Shown: positions 22,998-28,978 of the stretch, in pieces
How the letters are laid out: each line of letters starts with the position of its first letter
How positions within the stretch are numbered: position 1 is the stretch's first letter
Assembly: GCA_005879655.1 (NCBI GenBank)
Contig: VBJK01000161.1
Coordinates: forward strand, 1 to 28,978
Direction: 5' to 3'
DNA length: 28,978 nt
Origin: Chloroflexota bacterium
GTDB lineage: Bacteria > Chloroflexota > Ktedonobacteria > Ktedonobacterales > Ktedonobacteraceae
Position numbers and translations under genes: made by a program
The notes under the pieces: model-generated
Told to the model about the DNA's origin: nothing
What the model saw: only the letters and a program-made list of their open reading frames with translations
The model's database searches: none

Positions 22998-23225
22998 ATG
23001 AGTTTGAGTGAGCGCCAACTGGCACGCCTCGCTCAGTTCTTTCAAATAAGTATTGAGCAATTCTCTGGCTTACTCAATACTAGCCAGCCGACGCTTTCGC
23101 TCAACCGTCGTCAGACACAGCAAGCCTCACACCATGAGCAGCAGGGACCCAAAAAACAAACTTTCGCCGAAGCCATTGCACGCAGTACTATGTCAAAAGA
23201 GGATAAAGAGTTTTGGAGGCAGTAG
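22998..23225 (+). CDS. Small protein, likely the C-terminal half of the disrupted XRE-type regulator
   Basis: A 75-residue frame from the ATG at 22998; an in-frame GTG at 22962 would overlap the previous gene by 17 bases. LSERQLARLAQFFQISIEQFSGLL fits the C-terminal helices of XRE repressors, followed by a polar Gln-rich linker and a C-terminal TFAEAIARSTMSKEDKEFWRQ. The ribosome site is weak (AGGTG, 11 bases away). It lies in the sigma-factor operon. Confidence 0.5.
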   Translation: MSLSERQLARLAQFFQISIEQFSGLLNTSQPTLSLNRRQTQQASHHEQQGPKKQTFAEAIARSTMSKEDKEFWRQ

Positions 23226-23305
23226 CAGATGTATCAATGTAAAGAGAATCCACAGAGCTATACTCGCCACGGCGAGCTAATGAGTATTAAAACGCAACTC
23301 TGATC

Positions 23306-23560
23306 CGCTCTCCTCATATCATCGTCGATGTACTTTCACCTGCAACAGAGCGGATTGACCACACAGAAAAGTTTTAAGCATATAAGAGCCTACCATCCGT
23401 GCAGGAATATGTACTCATCAATCAGAAGGTGCAGCAAGTCGAAGTCTATCGCCGCATTGATGGCTGGGTAGCACACACCTACGGACCAGGAGAAGGGATT
23501 GAGTTGATGAGCCTCAATCTTTCCATTTCATTGGATGAGTTATATAGCGCTGTGCTCTGA
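23306..23560 (+). pseudogene. Uma2-family (PD-(D/E)XK) endonuclease, C-terminal remnant
   Basis: One frame reads PHIIVDVLSPATERIDHTEKF, a TAA stop (23375-23377), then AYKSLPSVQEYVLINQKVQQ and on to GIELMSLNLSISLDELYSAVL and a stop. This is the C-terminal half of Uma2/DUF820 proteins (VEVLSPSTERxDRxxKFxxYxxLPSVQEYVLI..VExYRR..W). The only clear lesion in this part is the in-frame stop where the family has a codon such as GAA. The N-terminal half is missing upstream (23226-23305 shows nothing recognisable). Confidence 0.8.
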
Positions 23561-23568
23561 TCAGAGCG

Positions 23569-23649
23569 CCCTTGTGGTCAACACAGGTGAAATATGCCAC
23601 CCCTGCCACGCGCAGGGGTGGCATATTTCACCTGTGTTGACCACAAGGG
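23569..23649. repeat. Perfect 38-bp hairpin palindrome
   Basis: Arms 23569-23606 (CCCTTGTGGTCAACACAGGT and on) and 23612-23649 are exact complements with a 5-base loop (CACGC). It starts 8 bases after the stop of the Uma2 C-terminal remnant and lies between two convergent Uma2 fragments. It could serve as a bidirectional terminator, but the arm length and CCCTTGTGG ends suggest a mobile palindromic repeat. Confidence 0.92.
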
Positions 23650-23753
23650 GTTGCTGTGTTCGTTCTTACATATGACAGGCTCACCCGAAGAACTTCTCGA
23701 CAGGAAGTTCAGCGATGCTCGGCACGATCTTCGATGTGAGGGTTGCTTGTCCG

Positions 23754-23933
23754 CTAAAGATGCCTAACGATGTTTGGCGAAGGTGACATATAGAGAACTC
23801 CATCTACAATTTCGTAGCGTTGCCCATCATCCGGTAAGGCAGCGTAATGATTGTAGGTCCAGTTTCCCTGTTTTGGCCCTATCACACGGTTGGCAGGTGT
23901 CACCACAGTCTGTCTCTCCATTGCAGTTGTCAT
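23754..23933 (-). pseudogene. Uma2-family endonuclease, N-terminal fragment
   Basis: A 59-codon frame with an intact ATG at 23933 and an AGGAAGAGG site reads YNHYAALPDDGQRYEIVDGV and LYMSPSPNIVRHL, then stops. This is the N-terminal segment of Uma2/DUF820 proteins (YxxYxxLPDDGxRYELVDGxLxMxPSP). The remaining two thirds, including the catalytic core, are not found downstream, so it is a truncated gene. The fragment points toward the C-terminal remnant on the other strand. Confidence 0.75.
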
Positions 23934-24050
23934 GATAGGCCTCTTCCTTTGATTAGCGTCTTTCTACGTTGTTTGGATTATACCATAGTGCAGTCTCCTA
24001 TGTCGAGAAACATAAAGCTTACCGCAAACTAGACTTGCCATTGTCTCCGC

Positions 24051-25874
24051 CTAATCGTGCGTTTGCTTGGACTCCTTTTCGTTTAACGGCAGCAATTTTG
24101 TCGTAGGCGCTCTGAACTGCAACGGAACTAGTCTCCTTGAGAATGGCTTGGAGACACCCCGCTCGGTATCAAGTAACCGAGCACGCAAGGTCACGAGACG
24201 ATCAGTAAACTTCTCTCCCTCACGCTCTTCGTAAAGCTCTCCTCGCAGAACACGAGCAATATTTGAGGTATGAGCCAGCACAGTACTCATAGCATGTACC
24301 AAATCCTGATGGATAGCACTAGAGTTTGTGCTACTCGGAATGCCTGCCCGTAGCCGACGAATATGTCTCATATGCATCTCTTGCCTTATATGCTTAAATT
24401 CTTCTTTGTGAGCCAGTAAATCGCTGGCGAGCATTGGGTCCTGAGCCGCTAGCGCCGCCATAACCTGCTGAAGCGCTTCCGCGATCCGCTGGTGATAGCT
24501 AAGCAGATCCTGCCAACCTTCTTCAGAAAACAAGACCCGGTCGCGTGACTGACGGTGCGCCAAGCTCATAAACCGTCTATTAATTACATCTCCAATAGCT
24601 TCCAAGTCGCTAATGATATAGAGCAAGGCAATGTTCTGGCGTGATTGTCCCTCGCTCATCGTATCCTCATCCAATTGGGTGAGGTAGCCTTTAATAGCTG
24701 TATCCAGCTCATCCACTTGATCGTCCATAGCCTCAATGCGCTCCTGGACGGCAGTGGGTTGCTCTTTGAAGGCCTGAATGCCGAGCTCAAACATCTGGAT
24801 CACGATATCGGCCATGTGCAACGCCTCACGGGCAGCCAACCCCTGGGCAATAGAAGGATCTGCTAGCGCGCGCGGATCAAGGACGCGCTGAGAAGATGCC
24901 AGTACCTCCTTTTGGCTCTGCTCTGCTGGCAGCAAGCGCTCCATCAGGTGAGCAAGGGGACCAGTAAACGGCATGAGGGGCACCGCTAGCGCTAGGTTAA
25001 AGAAGAGATGTGTCATGGCTATCAGCACCGCAGGATCAGGCCATAGCCGGGACAATAGAGCGGTCAGGGGTCCAATGAAGGGTATCAAGATAACAGCACC
25101 CAACACTTTTGTACCACTATGAATCAGCGCCAGGCGGCGTCCTGCCAGCATACCCTTATTGAGGGAGGAAAGGAGCGGCAGGATCGTGGTCCCGATATTC
25201 GCACCCAGCGTGAGTGAGAGAGCGGCAATCGGCGAAATTGCTCCATTAGCCGCCAGGGTGAGCACTAGTGCAATGGAGGCTGCGCTAGAGTTAAGTGCCA
25301 TGGCCAGCGCAGCGCCAGTCAGGACTAGCACGATTGGAGCTTCCTCTAACGCTAGCAAGATTGCCTTTGTTACCGAGCTTGCGGCCAGTGGCTTGCCCGC
25401 GGCGTGTATAGCAGCCAGACCTAACACGATGAGACCAAAGGCGAAGAGTACACGACCAGTACGACGAAGAGCAGGACGGCGGTGGGTCAATAGAGCCACC
25501 ACAAGCCCTAATGCAACCAGCTCAAACGCATAATCGGTGATGCGCAACGCCAGGAGTTGCACGACCAGTGTGGTACCTACGTTGGCCCCAAAGAGCATCA
25601 TGATAGCAACGCTTAGAGGTATAAGATCTGCACTGACCAGTTCAATAAGCAGAGAAACCATCGCACTGGAACTCTGCAAGATCGCAGTGGCAACAATGCC
25701 AATGCCAAACACGGCAAGTGGGAACTTCGCAAGTCGTATCAGCGCCTGTTGCACACGCCAGCTCGCCACGCGCTGGACTGCATCTGAAACCAGCCGCACG
25801 CCATAAAGGAGCAGGAGCACTCCGGCCAAAAGCCCTACCAGTACACCAGTGGGGGAAGTGGTGTTAAATGACAT
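24051..25874 (-). CDS. Na+/phosphate cotransporter family protein with PhoU-like C-terminus
   Basis: A 607-residue protein. The membrane part (about 1-310) has the two inverted NptA/PNaS repeats with signature QSSSAMV (67-73) and GANVGTT (96-102), then NSSAAS (195-200) and GANIGTT (224-230). The soluble C-terminal part (about 350-560) is helical and PhoU-like, as in other bacterial members (MADIVIQMFELGIQAF, LYIISDLEAIGDVINRRFM). It is predicted to move phosphate with sodium. It is transcribed away from pstS-phoU, so the gap 25875-26159 probably holds both promoters. An AAGGGG site precedes the ATG. Confidence 0.94.
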   Translation of the reverse strand: MSFNTTSPTGVLVGLLAGVLLLLYGVRLVSDAVQRVASWRVQQALIRLAKFPLAVFGIGIVATAILQSSSAMVSLLIELVSADLIPLSVAIMMLFGANVGTTLVVQLLALRITDYAFELVALGLVVALLTHRRPALRRTGRVLFAFGLIVLGLAAIHAAGKPLAASSVTKAILLALEEAPIVLVLTGAALAMALNSSAASIALVLTLAANGAISPIAALSLTLGANIGTTILPLLSSLNKGMLAGRRLALIHSGTKVLGAVILIPFIGPLTALLSRLWPDPAVLIAMTHLFFNLALAVPLMPFTGPLAHLMERLLPAEQSQKEVLASSQRVLDPRALADPSIAQGLAAREALHMADIVIQMFELGIQAFKEQPTAVQERIEAMDDQVDELDTAIKGYLTQLDEDTMSEGQSRQNIALLYIISDLEAIGDVINRRFMSLAHRQSRDRVLFSEEGWQDLLSYHQRIAEALQQVMAALAAQDPMLASDLLAHKEEFKHIRQEMHMRHIRRLRAGIPSSTNSSAIHQDLVHAMSTVLAHTSNIARVLRGELYEEREGEKFTDRLVTLRARLLDTERGVSKPFSRRLVPLQFRAPTTKLLPLNEKESKQTHD

Positions 25875-26034
25875 GATAATACCCCTTTTATCTCTTTCTT
25901 CATATCCTGTTCAAACACTATCGTGTTTTCTACTTTAAATTCCTCTCTTGTGCCTTTCCTTGTATTGAAATATGCCCCAGGGATAGGTTTACAAGATGAC
26001 AAGGCTCATTGATGGAACAAGTAAACCAACTATC

Positions 26035-26063
26035 TTGCAATGAAAAAGGTTTTAAAGTATATT
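26035..26063 (+). promoter_or_regulatory. Candidate promoter for pstS
   Basis: TTGCAA (26035-26040) and TATATT (26058-26063) with a 17-base spacer, about 97 bases before the pstS ATG, in the AT-rich divergent gap with the Na/Pi transporter. No convincing Pho box was seen. Confidence 0.5.
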
Positions 26064-26159
26064 TTATACTAAACAAAATAAAATGTACAATACTCACCTT
26101 TGTTTTTGCTATGTCCGTTCCGAGCAAAATGGGGCAGTGAGTTTTAAAAGGAGGGAATT

Positions 26160-27152
26160 ATGAAAATATTACACATATATCGTAACAATGATGGAATTTC
26201 TACAATATGCTATCAGAAAAGTGATAGTGGCACTTCACGCAAACTAGTGATAGTGAGAGTGGGGGCAGCGCTGGTACTTGTGGCGCTAGTTTTCATCATT
26301 ATTCGCCTATTACCTCCCCTGTCACCCACCAAGAGCCTTTGTGCTCCCAGTTCGATCGCCGTTGGGGGTTCAACCGCACTTTTCCCGCTGATAAACACAA
26401 TGGTCCAGAACTATCATCAGACATGTCCTGACGCCACTATCTCGATCAAACAGAACATTGCCTCATCCAAAGCTGGTTTAAGCACTCTCGCGGCTGGTAA
26501 TATCCAGATCGGTAACTCTGACTTGGTTTCGTCAAATCTCAGCTTGGTTGATCATCCTATTGCAGCAGTTATATATGTTATGATCGTTAATCAAGATATG
26601 TTACAAATAAATAATCTCTCAATCTCGCAGATACAGAAGATTTATCAGGGTTCGATCACTAACTGGGCATCTCTTGGTGGAAGCAATGAGCCAATCACTG
26701 TTGTCAACCGTACGAGTACATCAGGCACACGAGCCATCTTTGAGAAATATATACTAGAAGGGATGACCCCACCATTTAATCCCAGCAAAATAGTGCACTA
26801 CGATGAAGAAGATACATCAGAGCTAGTAGCGCATAAAGTGGCGTCAACACGTGGGGCAATCGGTTATGTGAATCTGAGAGATGCACTATCAACTGAAAAT
26901 CTGAGGATCGTAACCATTGATGGCATCCAAGCCACTCCAGAGAATGTGAAAAGCAATGCATACACATTTTGGACTATAGAGCATATCTATACACAAATAA
27001 ATCCATCTGACCTCACTATTGCATTTGTACAGTATGTTGATAGCAATGGTTCCAGATGGCTTATTAGCAACTTGGGCTATATACCTTTCCACGATATAGC
27101 ACCAGCGACGCTCAATCAGCATCCGAGTCCCATCGCACCCGATGGGTTATAA
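26160..27152 (+). CDS. pstS: Phosphate ABC transporter substrate-binding protein PstS
   Basis: A 330-residue protein with a very strong GGAGG site. After a 27-residue cytoplasmic start comes a membrane segment (about 30-50), with no lipobox, so it is probably anchored by this helix. The binding domain has the phosphate-loop motifs AVGGSTALFPLI (about 67-78), IQIGNSDLVSS, and VVNRTSTSGTRAIFEKYIL (about 182-200), all typical of PstS. It supplies phosphate to PstCAB. phoU follows at once, but no pstC, pstA or pstB is here, so the importer genes must be elsewhere if they exist. Confidence 0.93.
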   Translation: MKILHIYRNNDGISTICYQKSDSGTSRKLVIVRVGAALVLVALVFIIIRLLPPLSPTKSLCAPSSIAVGGSTALFPLINTMVQNYHQTCPDATISIKQNIASSKAGLSTLAAGNIQIGNSDLVSSNLSLVDHPIAAVIYVMIVNQDMLQINNLSISQIQKIYQGSITNWASLGGSNEPITVVNRTSTSGTRAIFEKYILEGMTPPFNPSKIVHYDEEDTSELVAHKVASTRGAIGYVNLRDALSTENLRIVTIDGIQATPENVKSNAYTFWTIEHIYTQINPSDLTIAFVQYVDSNGSRWLISNLGYIPFHDIAPATLNQHPSPIAPDGL

Positions 27153-27188
27153 TAATGGCAGTAAATTTCTCTAAACAGGAGGTACGTC

Positions 27189-27968
27189 GTGAAAAGAACT
27201 ATTTTAGATGCCCAGTTACGCGAAATCAGCATGAAGATTGTTGCACTCGGAACACTTGTTGAAACAGCCCTTTCACAAGCTCTTCAAGCAGTACGCAGTG
27301 GAGAGCAGGCTTTGTGTGGCTTGGTAATCGAGTCTGACGAGACAATTAACACTTTGCGCTCGGAACTGGAGGAGCAGGCTTTTCGCTCGCTCACGCTGCA
27401 ACAGCCTCTGGGAGGACGTGATCTGCGCTTCCTTTCGTCAGTTATTCCGATCGCAGCAGATCTAGAACGGATGGGAGATAATGCCAAAGGCGTTGCACAG
27501 TTGCTCTTGCGTATGATTCCGGTGCGGGCTGCGGGCATGAGCGAGATTCAGATTGATCCTTCTGTTGCAGTTGATAGGAAGCAAAAAGGTGCGTCAGGTC
27601 AGGCACTTACGGAAGAGACTATCATCTCCGAACTGCTCGATCTTGGTCAAGAGGCACTTCGTGTGTTGCAAGGAACGATGCAAGCCTTTAAAAAGAGCGA
27701 TGCTGATGCAGCACGTGCAATCTGGCAAGAGGATGACGTCGTCGATGTCCGCTATGCACTTGTGCGCCACGATTTGATGACGATGCTTTCAGGGATTCAT
27801 GCCATCTCTGCGTTGCAACAGGACGCGCTTATTATGCAACGCCTGACTTACTGGCTGTGGATCGCTCATAATTTAGAGCGGGTGGCAGATCACTGCACCA
27901 ATATTTGTGAGCGCACCGTCTTCTTCATTGAAGGGGATACCATAATCAAAGCAAGCGAGGCAGAATAG
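27189..27968 (+). CDS. phoU: Phosphate-signalling complex protein PhoU
   Basis: A 259-residue helical protein with the two PhoU repeats: first about 1-115 (LREISMKIVALGTLVETALSQAL, then IPIAADLERMGDNAKGVAQL with the E-x-x-x-D metal motif), second about 145-250 (LDLGQEALRVLQGTMQAF, IAHNLERVADHCTNICERTVF). Between them lies a charged insert of about 30 residues (about 115-145) that is longer than usual. It starts at GTG with a strong AGGAGG site, 36 bases after pstS. PhoU dampens the phosphate sensor kinase and Pst activity; the operon with pstS fits. Confidence 0.94.
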   Translation: MKRTILDAQLREISMKIVALGTLVETALSQALQAVRSGEQALCGLVIESDETINTLRSELEEQAFRSLTLQQPLGGRDLRFLSSVIPIAADLERMGDNAKGVAQLLLRMIPVRAAGMSEIQIDPSVAVDRKQKGASGQALTEETIISELLDLGQEALRVLQGTMQAFKKSDADAARAIWQEDDVVDVRYALVRHDLMTMLSGIHAISALQQDALIMQRLTYWLWIAHNLERVADHCTNICERTVFFIEGDTIIKASEAE

Positions 27969-27985
27969 CCTTTCACACTTTCTCC

Positions 27986-28285
27986 TCAACCCAGTGGATA
28001 CTCTTTATGCAACGGAATGGTGGCGTCGATAATAAGCCGGTCCGCTAGCACAATCAGGCAAATAGAACTTCCCGCCAGGACTTTGCTGACAAAATATGGT
28101 CGGCCCTTATAGAAGATATGCCCGCTGCGTGCGACTTTACGCGTGTGAACCCTCGCACCTTCGGGCGTCGTTATGCTTTCCATCGCTATGTTGAGCGCAA
28201 CCTTCATCTTAGCTTTTTCCTCGTTTTCTTTCATCACGGCTAGCAAGAGAGGAAGAGATGTTTGAGCAAAGAAGTCAACGAGCAC
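27986..28285 (-). CDS. Hypothetical protein, possibly truncated
   Basis: A 99-residue frame beginning at GTG without a ribosome site. The same frame extends upstream to a TGA near 28311 without an ATG, so it may be the end of a lost longer gene. The C-terminal part (RKVARSGHIFYKGRPYFVSK, then LIVLADRLIIDATIPLHKEY) has the layout of a small SH3-like barrel seen at the end of Mu-type transposases. That is only a resemblance. It converges on phoU with a 17-base gap. Confidence 0.45.
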   Translation of the reverse strand: MLVDFFAQTSLPLLLAVMKENEEKAKMKVALNIAMESITTPEGARVHTRKVARSGHIFYKGRPYFVSKVLAGSSICLIVLADRLIIDATIPLHKEYPLG

Positions 28286-28404
28286 ATCAAGACAGAGGGA
28301 ACATGGCCCGCTTCATTCTTACAATCTCTCACTGTTGCATTCACAATACTTTAATAATATTAAGGGATTGTTAAATTTCTTTGAGCGCGAACGAATCACG
28401 AAGA

Positions 28405-28743
28405 ATGACCACTGTATATCTTTCCCAAGTACGTATACTGGCCTTCAAAAGCCCCGATTGTCAGCAGTGCCGTCAGCTGCAAGAGCCTGCACTGCAACGC
28501 GTCTTGCAGGTACGCGGAGATGTGGTCGCTGTGGTGAATGTCGATGCGACAAGTGAGCACGAGCTTGTCCAGACCTACCGTGTACTGACGGTACCAAGCA
28601 CGGTTCTACTGGACGCCACTGGCCAGGCACAAGCGATCAACTATGGCTTCACCAATAGGTACTTTACTGTCGAGTTGACTACCTTCAACAAGCCTTTTTC
28701 ACGCAGCTATGGTACAGACACGTCCGTACACCGCATGATATAA
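28405..28743 (+). CDS. Thioredoxin-like protein
   Basis: A 112-residue protein from the ATG at 28405; an in-frame TTG at 28381 is an alternative. It has a single thioredoxin fold with active site C19-Q-Q-C22 in KSPDCQQCRQLQEPALQRV, a VDATSEHELVQTYRV segment and the cis-proline TVPSTVLLD. There is no signal peptide, so it is cytoplasmic. The active site CQQC differs from the usual CGPC. It is followed 66 bases later by ffh. Confidence 0.85.
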   Translation: MTTVYLSQVRILAFKSPDCQQCRQLQEPALQRVLQVRGDVVAVVNVDATSEHELVQTYRVLTVPSTVLLDATGQAQAINYGFTNRYFTVELTTFNKPFSRSYGTDTSVHRMI

Positions 28744-28809
28744 TGATGACCACTGGAATCATCTGCTTGAATCATTTGTTATTGGCGGAGAGAGGAACCG
28801 AGAACGAGT

Positions 28810-28978
28810 ATGGCAATGTTTGAAAGCTTATCCAAAAAATTGGAAGGCATTTTCAATAATCTGAGTGGTCACGGCAAGCTTACTGAGGAGGACGTGAATG
28901 CAGCGCTACGCGAGGTACGTATTGCGCTGGTCGAGGCAGATGTGAATCTGCGGGTGGCACGTCAATTTGTTGACAGAA
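28810..28978 (+). CDS. ffh: Signal recognition particle protein Ffh, N-terminal part (runs off window)
   Basis: The first 56 codons of the SRP54/Ffh GTPase: MAMFESLSKKLEGIFNNLSG, then GKLTEEDVNAALREVRIALV and EADVNLRVARQF. This is the helical N domain that starts every Ffh. The protein binds the SRP RNA and signal sequences of nascent membrane proteins. The GTPase and M domains lie beyond the window. Confidence 0.95.
   Translation, partial: MAMFESLSKKLEGIFNNLSGHGKLTEEDVNAALREVRIALVEADVNLRVARQFVDR

Noticed and set aside
25875..26159. Pho box in the divergent phosphate control region
   Set aside because: The region is AT-rich, and no convincing pair of direct repeats of the PhoB or PhoP type could be found.

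Overview
The window looks like chromosomal DNA from a Ktedonobacteria-type member of the Chloroflexota. This is inferred from gene content and style: a System I cytochrome c maturation cluster, WD40 and Uma2 relics, many small lineage-specific proteins, and abundant short palindromic repeats. The genus cannot be fixed from sequence alone.

Layout. 1-5.4 kb (minus strand) is a compact, partly overlapping operon for cytochrome c biogenesis. It reads, in transcription order, TlpA/ResA-like thioredoxin, a CopD-like membrane protein, ccmE, ccmF (broken by one frameshift), ccmH, a CcmI-like protein and a secreted Ig/carboxypeptidase-regulatory-like protein cut by the window edge. 5.56-5.86 kb is a 294-bp repeat element with 34-bp inverted ends. 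5.9-7.9 kb (minus) has a small conserved protein, a DJ-1/PfpI protein and a YfiH/PgeF protein. 8.0-9.9 kb (plus) has an Rpn-type nuclease gene with promoter and terminator, a decayed WD40 fragment and a lipoprotein. 9.9-11.8 kb is an ammonium transporter gene with a good promoter but an internal deletion.

11.9-14.5 kb (minus) encodes a histidine kinase fused to a receiver and a winged helix, followed by a membrane-anchored receiver protein. 14.56-14.90 kb is an eight-copy array of a 23-bp palindromic repeat at a 45-bp period. 15.0-16.8 kb (minus) has a Cys-rich membrane protein and a two-domain multicopper oxidase lipoprotein. 17.2 kb carries tRNA-Pro(CGG). 17.7 kb is an HNH endonuclease. 18.5-21.4 kb (minus) has proline dehydrogenase with a small partner and an OppA-type binding lipoprotein. 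21.5-23.9 kb holds a TnpB relic, a 32-bp perfect hairpin, a sigma factor, what looks like a disrupted XRE regulator, and two oppositely oriented Uma2 fragments around a 38-bp perfect hairpin.

24.0-28.0 kb is a phosphate region: Na/Pi cotransporter (minus), then pstS and phoU (plus). The window ends with a small hypothetical gene, a thioredoxin-like protein and the start of ffh.

Two themes stand out. The first is short palindromic repeat families: the 45-bp-period element, the GGGCACCCACAAGGG-type element, and long perfect hairpins. The second is a high density of broken genes (ccmF, amt, Uma2 twice, WD40, TnpB, and probably the XRE gene). Most hairpins and relics sit in the same accessory gaps. 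All calls come from reading the sequence; no database search was made.
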